A DNA stretch of 64,000 bases from Acridotheres tristis (Eukaryota > Chordata > Aves > Passeriformes > Sturnidae): assembly GCA_037013685.1 (NCBI GenBank), contig CM072892.1, forward strand, positions 17,241,501-17,305,500. Direction: 5' to 3'. The translations under genes and the position numbers were made by a program. The notes under the pieces were generated by a model. That model saw only the letters and a list, made by a program, of their open reading frames with translations, was not told the origin of the DNA and searched no databases. The number at the start of each line of letters is the position of its first letter. Position 1 is the stretch's first letter. Below, piece after piece: positions 24,978 through 38,850 of the stretch.

Positions 24978-27900
24978 TGGGTGCCCTACAAATCTACTTT
25001 TTTCGTTTTAGGAGTCTTTTTTATTATTAGTTTATCATTTTTAGAGCAAAGGTGTGGAGAAAAGATCTATTTTGAGGATGAGTGGAGTTTTATAAAGGAG
25101 TGGCTGTTTTATAAAGCCTTTATTAAGCCTTTATAAAGGCTTGTGCACAGTGGGTTACACTAGAAAATTATATTATGTAGCAGTTTATGGCCCCTATTTT
25201 CTTTCATAATTGGAAGGACTTGAAAAGAACTATTTGCTGTCCTAAAAGTAGGCTTATTTTACTTCAGTTGGCAGACTGACTGAAGTGCTTTGTGACACTA
25301 TTCCAGTCCTTAACTGATATGTTTCAGTGCTTAGTTAAATCTGGTAGTATGAAGTCATACACTGCAAATTAATTAATTCAAGGTCTGCATTCCACTGCTC
25401 AATAGTATTATGTTAATTTTTAAGTTTCTTGGCGTTATGGGAGTTAATACTATTGCTTTATTTAATGTTTAAATATTTTATTTCCTTCAGTTCTTCTGAA
25501 AATTTGTATCATTGCTAGTAAATGATGTCATATTTGATAAACCTGCAGTATTGTATGTTGATGCTATGTAGTGACTTATGGTTAAGATGTTTCATGATTC
25601 CTTTTGACAGCCAAGCTTTTGGAGACCTTTTGTGAAGTCAGTACTGTGCACAGTATTTTGAAAACCTTGTCAACTACTGTGTAAAAGGAGGTCAACTTGA
25701 TCTTACAATTTTCATCTAATGATTATCATCAGCCAACTGAAATTTTGATTAATTCCCCAAAAATATTAACAACATGTTTTGGGGTTGATCATCCTACACT
25801 ATCTTAGTTGTAAAGAAAGGATTTAAAACAGGTGTAAAAGTTATGACTCTGTGCAAAGGTGTTGTTTCACATTGGTTTTGATTATATCATAAAATGGAAT
25901 CTGAGATAGCTGTCTCATAAGTAGAATTTAAGTAAATTACGTTCTATATTTAGTCATTAGTCAACAGTTGAAATTGATTTAAAGAGTTCATAATCAGATT
26001 TTTATTATAAATCTATTGATAGAAAATGCCTTGGGATTTAACTACCATCCCTTTATGTGCTGCATTTAAACCTGTTGAGGTTGTCATATGTCAAGTACTG
26101 GTCTTGATACAAGTTCTTCACATCACTTACATGAATAATTTCAGTACACATAATTTTACCTAAAGTGCACACTAAAGAAAGCTGTTTAGATCCAAGTTAT
26201 GTGTATGTTGGTTAGATCCATTGTGTGTAAACACAGTGTCATTGCTGAAAGAAACTGAGTGTTCCACTGAGGGGCAACAGAATGCATCCTGGTGTCAGTT
26301 TGTTGACAGTCCGAGTTTTTTCATTGTTTATAGACTAAAAATAATTATTTTAGTGGAATGTTCCCTTGTGCTAACACAGATTTTAGGGCCAAAGCTCGTG
26401 ATAAACATTTTAAGAAAGAATATAAATGTTAGCACCTAACTTCTGAGACTAATATTAAACTAATATTTTACTACAACTTAAGATGGAACTAAATATAGAA
26501 GTTAATTTGCATTTATTTGAAGAAAAATATATGCTGTGATGGAGGTTCTTAGATTTTTGCTGTTGAAATCAGAAACTCTTCTTTCACTTTGAAAAGAGGG
26601 GATTTGAATTCTGGATTACTCTAAAACAAGATCTTATAGTAAAAACATCATAGCTAAGGAAGGCACCATGCAGCTCTCAGTATTAGTGTTCCCTCTGCAG
26701 TTTCAGCTGATGTTGTTTACTGATGTACTTGCATCACTTCCAAATGTCCAGAAATTACTGCTTTCTATACTAATTATGGATAAATTTATTTCAATAATAT
26801 TTTTATCTAATTTATACCTTTGCCAGACCTAAGTTGGGAAACCAATACACCAATACCTGAAGACATTTCTAAATCAAACTTCTGTGAATACATGTATTGT
26901 GGCCTTGGTTGCTGTCTGTATAGTGACATATTCATTGTCTTTTCAATAGGGTGCCTGTTTCTTCCAGTGCCTAGCATGAATGTTTACCAAATTAATACAA
27001 TTCCTTTAGTTATCAAGGTGTAATTTAACTTGCAGAAATAGAAGAAATAATTTCTTTCTGTACACATATAATTATTATATCTTAGTGTCAACCATTATAT
27101 AGAGTTCATCAATCAGTACCAAAAGAAAACATAGATTCATACTTACCAAGTTTATAATAGAACTTGCTTTTTAAATGGTTACAGAATTGGATGATGCTTC
27201 AACATAGCACATGATTTCAAAAAGGAGTTGCATTTTCCTCTCCAAAATATGTCAGCTATACCATTTTGAAATTGTCAGAATTTTTGGAAGTACAGTATAA
27301 TGTACTCATGGCTTACTGCTCTTTAGCTCATCATTTTCCAACACCTTTTTATAAAGAATCCTCCTTATGTGACCTTACCCTGTACATGTTCCCATCCTGT
27401 ATTTCCCAGACTCTTCTGTGCTCATACGATATGAAGAAATTAGTAACTTTTCCTGTCCCATTTTCTTATCCTTAATTAATTCCTTTGCTTTTTGATGATG
27501 CAGTAGACCTACTTATTATGTCAAGCTTTCTTGTTTCTAATGTTGCTCTTTAAAATATCTCAGTTGTTAATTTAATAAAATACCTTAATTCTTTAAAATT
27601 TTTTAATAGCTGACATCTAGTATGTTGCTGACCTGGTATAAAATGTCTCATTAAACTTTAATTTTCTGAAGGAGAATTAAGTCATCTAGTATTTGAGTTT
27701 GTGATGCTGTCTTTTTTCCTTGACTTGTTTTTATCCAATAGTAAACAGGCCTTTGTGATCCTACATGCTTGCCTCAGTGCTATTAAATGGTAGCACATAA
27801 TTCTTATTACTCTCTCCTAAGTAGGTTTCTTAGTTTTGCAAAATATTATTTTCCGACATTGTGTTCCCATAATAGACTGGGACTTTTAATCTCCAAGAAT

Positions 27901-28384
27901 GTTGAAATTAATGTTGTCACTGTTGTTCATCTCTTTCATATTATATAATTACTACTTGAACCAGCTACTCTGTATTACTTGGGATTTAACAGAGAATTAG
28001 CCCTCATTTTATGTGCTCTGGAATTAGCTGTTCCAAGAGCATTTGTTTAACAAATCGCTTCTCTAAAACTTGTTACATTTAGCAGAACATGAGATACATT
28101 GTAAATATATTTGCAATATGCTAAGGAGTATGTTTTCTTATAAGCATGCACTGTGAAACATAAAAATTCCACTTATGGGATTTCATTTAAGGAGGTGATG
28201 TACCTGCGTCACTGTATACTAATGAAACATAATTTGCAGTGATGTATATATAGGAATATACGGAATATAATAGGAGAGATATAAACCCCACCACAGGCAG
28301 CTAAACCAAAAGAGCAAAACTCTTGTAAAATACTTTACTGGAAAAACATAAAATGTCTTATTTGTCTAAAAGGTAATTTGTTTC

Positions 28385-28534
28385 CCGCTACAGCTGTAGT
28401 GGCAATAAGGAATACCTGACCCTTGGTGTCGATACCACCAAGGTCGTGGGTTTAAACCCTGTATAGGCCATCCACATAAGAGCTGGGCCCGATGATCCTT
28501 GTGGGTTCCCTCCAACGCAGAATATTCCGCGACA
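28385..28534 (+). mobile_element. tRNA-Ile-derived SINE with CR1-like 3' tail
   Basis: The stretch from about 28424 to 28470 matches the 3' half of a tRNA-Ile gene: anticodon stem and loop region, an AAGGTCGTGGGTTTAAACCC T-arm (box B at 28449-28459, with the CpG of GGTTCGA decayed to TA), and an acceptor end ...TAGGCCA. It runs into agagctgggcccgatgatcc, ttgtgggttccctccaacgc and agaatattc, the CR1 3' tail. This composite is the structure of the tRNA-Ile/CR1-mobilised SINEs known in passerine birds (TguSINE1 type). The 5' half of the tRNA head is not recognisable, so the left boundary is approximate. Confidence 0.75.
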
Positions 28535-28880
28535 GGTGTGAAATCTCCTTTCCCTGCGAGCACGGCCAGGCCCCGCATGCTGTGCCTGCCGCGATCAGCA
28601 CCTTGGACAGCGCCGTGCCCGGCCCGCCGGGCGCTCCCTGCTCCCGAGCCGCCCGGAAAGGTCCGGCCGCGCTCTTTCTGCATCTACCGAGAAAGGGAAA
28701 CGACCGGGACTGTCTGAGTTCTGGAGTTAATGTGCAACTTATACAAGAATGCCACCCTGATAGAAGGATATTGTGGGGCCTCGTGGCTCTCAAAGCGTTG
28801 ACTGCCCGCTACGAGTGGGTGATATGGGTGGAGACATCCAGAGGCCAAAGGAATGACGTGTGTCCGAGTGGGAACGCTAA
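28535..28880. promoter_or_regulatory. Isolated CpG-rich island, function unknown
   Basis: Immediately after the SINE tail the composition jumps to very high GC with many CpGs (densest 28550-28690), then declines to about 28880. This is 2.8 kb upstream of the EML5 start and separate from the EML5 CpG island. It contains GAAAGGGAAAC at 28691-28701, an ISRE/IRF-type motif. A 173-codon plus-strand frame (28492-29013) crosses it, but the translation resembles no family I know and begins inside the SINE. It could be an unannotated promoter or first exon of a non-coding transcript, or an unrecognised repeat. Confidence 0.45.
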
Positions 28881-30019
28881 ACAGAGCAAGGAGAGAGGAA
28901 GAGGTTTTTACACTACGCTGCATCCTGTTCCTGTCAAAAATAGATGCCAAGTATGTAAAATTCCACTTGCACATCTTGTGCATCAGCATAAGGTTAGTAA
29001 ACTACAACAATGAATAGTTTTCCTCTTGTAATTTTCTCTAAGGCATTGCCCCATTTTAGAGATGGTAGCAAATTCCTGAAAAATCTAAAGAAAATGCTGG
29101 CTGTTTGTGTGGTGCATCTGATGTGCAGCTGTTCCCATCCTCACACTGCATGCATGTAGTTTTTCTGAGAACGGTTGTGGGTTCTTCTGTTCATTACACA
29201 AAATATGATCTGCAATTTCCAGTTACAGACAATTCTGCTACATATTAAATTTTCTTCGTGATTGTTGGGGTTTTTTTCTCTTCAGTTTTAGTTTTAGAAC
29301 AAGTGACTGGAGACAGCCTATTCGCTTTCAACTACCAAATACTCTGTACTAATTGCTGAGTTGCAAGTAAGACAACAAGATTAACAAATGTAGTTTCACT
29401 GAAGTTAATACTGCGCATTAGTATTGGTCTCAGGAGATCCAGAATTTTACCTTAAGTAGTAATCTAAGAAAAATATTTATTTATAGAGAGTAGAAGAAAG
29501 TAAAGACACCATAATTATGGTTTTCATACATTCATATTTAAATATACATTATATGGGCAGTAAATAAAAAAAGAATATATTCTTAGTTCATACAATAAAA
29601 ATACTCCCACTTTCAAATGAGCTTTTGCAACATCAGAAGTAAAATATATCAGATGTCTATGTCTGCTGATAATCAATCCAATTTCCAGAATGAAATTAGG
29701 CATCATTATAGACTTTTTCTCTAGCCACCTTTCCCATGGGATAGCAGAACAGAACAGCCATGCAGAGTTAACATCTAATTAGAAAGAATAATACATTTTG
29801 CAGTTCTAAGACAAGCTAGTTGGAAATTGTCCAGTCCATTTCCCTGGCTAGTTACCCCTCCTGAGACTTCCTGAGAAGCTATGGCTGCCCAAGTTCCAAG
29901 GTTCTCCGGGTGTTTAGGAAGCAAATAGAAGGAGAAAAAACTGCTTATGATTTTCTGAGAGTAAAATTTGCTTTATCTTTTGGTTAGTATATGTTTTTGT
30001 CCTGATTAGGGATTAAGGT

Positions 30020-30069
30020 CCTTGTTTCTTTTTTTGTTTTTTTTTTTGTTTGTTTTTTATTTTTTTTAA
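30020..30069. repeat. Poly-T / T-rich low-complexity tract
   Basis: About 50 bases, almost entirely T with isolated C, G and A interruptions. No diagnostic retroposon body adjoins it, so it is listed only as low complexity. Confidence 0.8.
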
Positions 30070-31019
30070 ACTCAAAAAGTTATATGTTTCATGGAAGGGT
30101 AAGTTTCCTTATAAATTTCAGGCTACGTGAATGTCTCTGCAGATTTCTATTCCATGCTGTGTTGTTTTCATTAAATGTGTGGAACTAAAAGCTGCACCTG
30201 AGCAAGGGATCACAAACACATCATTGTAAGAACCTGAGAAAAATATTGTCTCTCGGTGTTTTACACTGTGAAAATGTGTTACTATAAAGTTAATTGACTG
30301 GAATGCTTAAATGCATGCATTTAAGAATTATTTTTCTAAAACAATGAAAGGACTAATAAAATATTAAGTTTTAAGAGAAAAAAGCTCCCTCTAATTAAAA
30401 TGAAGATAAAGTAGCACAGAAAAATGTCTGCAGTACGAACTGACTAGTTAGGAGTAAATGTTTTGTGGGAGAATAGTCAATATGAGTAATAATGCAGTAA
30501 AAGAGCAAAAGAAGATAAAGAAATTGAGATTTAAAAATAAATACTAATAAAATAAATGCACTTGGAAAGCCGAACCTCTGCTGAAAGTAATAGGGAAAAG
30601 ATGGGTTTATTTTAAGTCGTCAAACCAGACAGTTATCCAGGAGTTTTTAGAACAGGTATTCAACTTTATAGCACAAAGCTGTTAGCATGATCATGTACTG
30701 TACATTTATATAGCCAGCGAGGTACTCTATAGAGTGACAAAGCCGGTGGGAGCACGTTTTCCTGACCTAAACTCTGGACGTGGCGAGGGAGTTCCCCGGC
30801 ACTGCTGCCTCATGCAGCACGGAGAATCGCTTCCACGTCTGTGAGGTCGGAAAGAAGTGACTTAGTAAAACGCTTTGAGAACTGAGGCTGAAAAGTTGTG
30901 TATGGGGAAATCGGGGCTTGAAGGGGGAAGTATCTTTTGTGTGGTGCATGACTCAGATGGTGGGATGAAAGGATTAATTATTCGTCATTAGAAACTACAG
31001 TTGACATTTTCTTCTCGGA

Positions 31020-32340
<1,321 letters not shown>

Positions 32341-35300
32341 ATGTCAAAGGGCCGGCGGGAGGAGAAGCAGTAATCGCGTGTGTGTGCCCCTGAGCGCTTG
32401 GGCTGCGGAGGAGGTTAATCTGTAGCAGGTAGACCTCTGTCTGCTGTTTAAAAGGCGACGATTACATGGGGAATTAGTGGCCTGCCTGTAACTCAGGCAA
32501 CTTTTAGGGTAATCTTAAAAGAACAGCCTTTCCTTGAGAAGTTGAGGTTTCTTCTGTAGCTCAGTAGTTCCCTTGGCAGGGAATGTTACCAGGTGCTGAG
32601 TCGATTAAAAAATTAATTACAAACTCATGTTGCAAAGGAAATGTGCTGCAATAATTTCTTATATGTCTTTCCACTCCAAGGATGCTTTTGTAAGCCTAGT
32701 GGTGTTGTGAGATCAGTGAGAGAATTTGAGGAGTATGAAGGGCAGATGTGAGCCTGAGTCATCAATCTTTTCCCTTACAGTAGGTGTCATTGCAGATGGA
32801 TTTTAGATTCTGATTTCCTTTGGTCTTCCTGTTGGGGTAAGAGCTAGCAGTAGATACTTTTGTAGGTCTTTTGTGTGTTTTACAGCATAAAATTTGTTTT
32901 TATGATGCTTAGTGCTTCCAGGCATACCTCTATATGTGTTACTCATGAGTAACAGGTATTGCCTGTAGAGAGCAGAGTAGATGTTACGTCTTTCATTTAA
33001 GCTTTTAGACACACTAGAAAACTTGGTCATAATGGCCACTTTTTTCCTTTGTTTAAATCTTCTTGAAGAAATTTAAATCGTTCTGAAGTATGGCTGAGAA
33101 TGTTCCTAAGAAGGGTGTCACTTCTGTAGTATATTTCTCCTTTGTGCTAAATACGTGAAGAAAACCTAGTCAATATACTGTGGTAGAGTGCTGTACTAGG
33201 AGTTTGAATCACTGTTGCTTGCATGGCTTAATGTTTTAACATTCTCACTTTAGTCCTGGAAATACTGTTTTGTTAAGAACTGCTAGCCACCTACGATGTC
33301 AGGTGCTGCCGGAAATCCAGATCTGCAACTTGCTATTGTGCTGAGGAAGCGGTGGCTCACTGCTCGTTCTAAGGTCGCGGCAGTGTAATATTACACATTT
33401 AATACCATGTATTCATGAGTGCTTCCGAATGACACTGTTTGTTTCAGAAGCACTTCTTGTAGCATAAGAATTACGTGGTTTAAGCTACAACTGGGCAAAA
33501 TTTTGTTTGCATGTGGTAACAGTTTCTTGCTCAGTCTCTCTCAGTTTTGGTAGAGTGTGCTACATTTGGCTAAAATGTGACAGAATTGATTAGACTTGTA
33601 CTAAATAAAAAACCACAAAAACCTAAAACCAGACAAACATCTGCTATAAGTCAGCTGATTGGAGAGAAAGAGTATGTCTGGTTTGTGTGAATATGTACTT
33701 TGATTTCAATGGTACCATGGCCCAGCATAGCAGAGTTTCTTCTGCTCTGAACTGTATTGATGTGAGACTGTAATTTTAAGAATGATAAAGCATTACAGGT
33801 TTATCCAGTTAGAATTTTGCATGCTTCTTAAATGCAAAAGCTATACAGAAATATTAGTATGCTTAAAGAAGAAGGCTTGATTTAAAAGCCTTTTTAAAAA
33901 GCCTATTTCTAATAGTATGATTAGACTTGCATTAATAAGTCTTACTTGCTACTTTTTCTAAAATGCAGTGTGCTACCATTTAAATGCTATCTCACACTTT
34001 TCCTGACTTAACTTGGGTATCTAAACATGTTAGTTCTTAATATTTAAAGGAGTCATGGGAAGGTCAAATATTAGAACACCAACACAAAACCCAAACCCCA
34101 AAAAGTAGGTGCAAAAATTGGATTATGTAATATAGTAATCAGTGCTACTAAATCTTCTCTCTGAAGATAAACTCCACTTCTGTATTGCAAAAAAATTAAT
34201 ATATTTTGTGCTCTAATAGTCTCAGCAAGTACTGTCTGAATGCTGAGATATTTGAGATTTTTTTAGTGAAAGCAATGGGAGGATTAAGTGTCTTTTTACA
34301 AGTATGGGATCTAATTTGTGAAAGCAGTTCTGGAGTCTGCAAATCTTATGTATTTAAAGAATCAAACTTTGATGAGCCTAGCTCCATAGCTACAAGGACT
34401 AAGCATAAATACTGCTCACTACATGGTGATATTATTAGTACTCTTCATTATGAGAACTTTTATATTGTTAGCGTTCTTTGGATGACATTGTAATTGTAAA
34501 CGTCAATCAGGAGAGAGGAACTGCAGCTCTTAAGTCAGAGACCTTTTCTTTAGTAGTAGAAAACAGTATTGAAGTAATGGACAGTCATAGGACATTTTCG
34601 ACTGGAAATTTCTGACAATAGCAATTAATTTTTGTTCTGCTTTGAAGTTTGACCTGCTTTTGTTAAATGAAACCCTGTAAACCTGCTATAAGATTTTTCA
34701 AAATATGATTAGGTGTTTTAATGTAATTAGTTTTCAGTATGAATGTCTAATCTTAATTTTAATTGTGGTGTCCACACCCCAAACTCTTCAGCCTCAGTTA
34801 ACTGCAGTAAGAGAGCTTTCTTTCGGTGTTTTGTCCCTCAGTTCTATTGAAAACACTTTTGCACTAGAAGAGGAAAATTAGAATAATTTCAAACATCTTT
34901 TATTAGTATGTTTTTGGTTTTGATTGTTTTGTTTGTTTTGGTTTTTATTTGAACAATCTCAGTTGTAATTTTTAAAAGGACTTGCTTGCTGGTGAGCTTT
35001 TGCTTTTTATGTTTGTTTTTTATCTCTTCTGAGAATTTCTTTCCAGAAATCAACTCACTGTTCTGGGGGATACAGTTACGTGTTTTCAGTCTTACTTGTC
35101 TCCCATTTCTTACGCATTTGCATATTTTTATTGTTCAGATGTATATGAGCACTTGTAGAAAGTGTCAAATGCAGGAATGCTTGGAAATGTGCAACTTTTG
35201 GGAGTGCAGATAACTGAGTTTCTTACATTTTCAGGAGTAAATAAGGAGAAAAATCTTGTACATGAAATCTCAGGTGACTTGCTTTGATCTGTTGCTGGCA

Positions 35301-38300
35301 GCATAACTTGGCTGTCTCCTGTGTTTGTGGAGGATAAGTTTCCCTGTCCAACCTTGACTGTGTATGTGTAGGAGATACTAATACTGAATGAAAATGCAAG
35401 TTATTCCTACAAAGCTACTGGTTTCAAGTGTGTGTTCTCTAGGATTTCATGCATCACCAAACTAGCTTGTGATCTGTAGAATGGTTTGCTTTCTGGTAGC
35501 TGAGGAAGAAACAGTACTTTGGTGTGTTCAAATTAGATCTTCACTTTGTTCTCTTGATAATTTTATTGGTTTCGAGGATCATAGGTTATTTAATGTTGGC
35601 TGATCTTCCCATGTCAGAGAGACCTTAGGGGGATTGTATTTAAATCTGATCTGTATCAAGATTTCAGAAGATGCCCCCTCAGAGTATTAACTGATACTGT
35701 AAAACTCATGCTCATGTTGAGGCTCCTTACTTGTCTGAGCCAGCTAAAGCATATTTATGTATTTTATTTTTTTAAATATGAGAAAATTGGAAACTGAACT
35801 TTTCCACCTTTTTAAATGACTGTCTACTGGCAAAAGGCTTTGATTTCACTAGGACAATTCTCTATGCTGATGTCCTCCAAGGAGGTTCCAAGGTGACTTG
35901 TAGAATAATTTTTCCTTTTGATGCATTTTTTGGTCCTTTTCCATCCTTTTCCTTCATGCTAGCCCTGTGACCATCTTTTTTTTTGTGAGCTTCAAATTAC
36001 TGTAGTTTTACTGGGAATTAACTTTTCATCTGACATTGGTGATGCTATTGAAAAATAAAATCAAAGCATAAAGTTAAACCAGTGCATCTTTTTGAGAGCT
36101 TTAGTAGCCCCAGAAAAAGTTCATATTCTACTTTCCATGATGTCTGTTCTTGATTTCAAACTTTAGCACTTATTTGTAATTCTCCTTTTGTATCTTTGTG
36201 CTGACACAAAATAATCACACAACTGTGCCAGTCACAGAAGGAAAAATTATGTTTCTCTGTCAGAAGGAGACAAATGAGGAAGAGTTGTTAACTCTGTCCT
36301 ACTTTTTAATATCCATTATGGGAGCTAGCTGGCAAATAATAGTGCTTTTGTATATTCTTCCTAGAACTTTATCACTGTGACTACTTGATTAAGATGTTTG
36401 TGGTACATTTAGGTTTTATTGCTTAAGGTAGTAGCTGGCACATTTTATGCTAGTAGGAACTCTTAAATCTCTGCTAATAATGGCATTTATGGCTCTGCAA
36501 CTATAGGCTGTGTCTAATAATTTAATTTCCCTTCTTGTCTGAAGTCTGTATATTTTCCCTTGTCTTGCACTAAGTTGGGGGAAAGAAGTAATGCATCATC
36601 TTCCCTAGGACTCATGCAGTGTTGTACTTTTAGGGCAAACATAACTTAAAAAATTATTCAGAAAACATTGAAATTCTTTACTATTAGGAGTTCTAGTACC
36701 AGAAGCTAACCAATACTGTACTACAAAGACAGAGGATAAATAAATGGTTCTACTCTCATGTGGTTCTTTTCCTCCTTTGGGCCCCTCTGTATCCAAGACT
36801 GTAGAGAGGTAAATTGCATGTCTACAGGGTGCAGAGGTATATTCGAGACAGGTAGAAAGAATGGCAAAGCATTTGTGTCTATTCTCATGGAGACAGGGTT
36901 TGGCAGTTACCAACAAAATAATTTGCTTGTCTAAATCATGACTTTTCTTAAGACAATTTTTCTTCTTGCTGTGAACTCTGTGGGAATTACCCAAACTCTG
37001 TTTCCCAAGGAATAAAAATAAGCAGCCAAACCTCTGGCCAATAAACTGTGCTCTTTCCAGGCATTTTATTTAAGACTGTCATCTTTTTATATTTCAAATT
37101 TCAACTTAATCTACAAGAGATTGTCCTGCCTGAAATACTATGATTTTGTTCCTGTATTCCAAGGCAAAATAAACGATTTCATTTTAGTGTCAACATTTCT
37201 TAGGTTCTACTAAGCAAAACTACTGAAATCATGTCTACTGTCTGGTGTTAGTGCTGTCTGCCAACTTTGATTTGTCCATTTATTATTGTACTCTGAGTGT
37301 TAGTCTAACCATCAAGATCTAAAAAATTGTTGGACTTTTGTCAGCTGCTTTCTAAGACTGCTCCTAGATAATTCTCTCTAGGAGGCAGATCCAGCCTTCC
37401 TCTGTGTGGCTGTCAGCTGTAGTATGCAAGCAGAAATTCTAGCAGTGTGGTGATTAGTCACATCCTAGTTTTGAATGGCAACAGACACTTTCCTCACCCT
37501 CTCTTTTCATTAACTATGCATGGTTATGACTTTGGATGACCTGATGTTGGACTTTTTTAGTAAAGATGCTGTGTATTTCTACCACCTCATTGTATCATTC
37601 TGCCTCTCTTTGATCCCTTTTCATTAGATTCTAGTAATTACCAAAAAAAAAGAACAAAAGAGAGTACCTTCTCAGAAAAAGAGCCAAACAGGTTTCACAA
37701 GAACTTAGAGGGAAGTTATTTTGTTTCCATATTTTGTGTTCCCCCAGTAGTCTGACATCTTAAGAGTTCTCAAAAACCCTCAACAAACAGATGAAGCAAT
37801 TCAAAGTTGGGGTATCTGCTGTCAGGTTTATTGTCTTGTTCTTGTCTGGAATAAATGGCATATGTTTCTGACCTAACTCCAGATGACAGTCAAGCACAAA
37901 TGTTAAGCAGTGGATGCTAAGTACAGCTACAAAATTTTGTCAGGTGAAATTCTATTAATTGGTTTGGCAGCAGATCTATGAATTTACACTAGGAATGTAA
38001 TGATTAATTGTGTGTTTTGGATTTCAGGGAATGTAATGGGAATTTGGATTTCAGGGAATACCATGGTTGCCACATAAGGAAAAAATTTCTAATTATCATG
38101 TGCGATGTCTTGTGTCTTTTGAATTATGAATGTGACTGAGCAAAAAAAGCTTCAGCATATTCTGAGGAGGAATTCTTTGTATGCACTTGAAATCTATACA
38201 GTCCAGAGCTTTCTTTTTAGAAAAGAGCTCTGTTTATTCGTTTGCAGAAAGGTAATCTCTCAAACTATTTCAATAATTATAGTCATCAAAGAAGGCAAAT

Positions 38301-38499
38301 CACCCCCTTTTGTAACCTCTAATAACTGGAGGAAAACGGGTAAAATCCATTTTATAGTTATGCTTCAAAAATGAAATGGATTATGTGTAGAAACACCTGA
38401 AAATGTAGCTAATCTAATACTTAGGAAACATACAAAGTGCTTCCAGTCTGGGTTATCAGGTATGGTGTTAGGAATCCAGTCATTGTTCTTAATTCCCAT

Positions 38500-38850
38500 A
38501 AAGGACCTTGGTAGGAATATTTCCCCTTGGCTGAGGCTGCCCCTGGAGTAGTGTGTGCAATTCTGGGCTCCTCAGGACAAGGGACATGAGGAGCTACTGA
38601 AGAAAGGCCACTGAAGGGCCAAAAGGTGATTAAGGATCTTGGCATCTCTCCTGAGGAAAGGCTGAGAGAGCTGGGACCGTTTAGCCCAGAGAGGAGACGG
38701 CTCACAGTACATTTGATCAATGTGTATGAACAGCTGAAGTGAAAGTGTAAAGAAGATGGATCCATGCTCTTTTCAGTGGTGCTCAGTGACAAGTCAAGTG
38801 ACTTTCCAGACAGAAAGAAAACCTGTAGGCCCCTGCTGAACAGTAGGAAT
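38500..38850 (+). mobile_element. CR1 LINE fragment, plus orientation
   Basis: Phrases in sense order: gtgtgcaattctgggctcct, gctgagagagctgggaccgt, ttagcccagagaggagacgg, atcaatgtgtatgaacagct, ctcttttcagtggtgctcag. These are the end of the CR1 reverse-transcriptase ORF and the start of its 3' UTR. It is clearly decayed. The minus-strand frame at 38421-38924 is its antisense shadow. Confidence 0.85.

Noticed and set aside
28492..29013. 173-codon plus-strand ORF across the isolated CpG-rich island
   Set aside because: It starts inside the SINE tail, overlaps open frames on the other strand, and its translation shows no domain or recognisable homology. It was kept only as part of the CpG-island observation.
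36605..36994. 129-codon minus-strand ORF in EML5 intron 1
   Set aside because: The longest intronic frame outside repeats, but its composition is ordinary, there is no recognisable motif, and no splice or promoter context; most likely chance.
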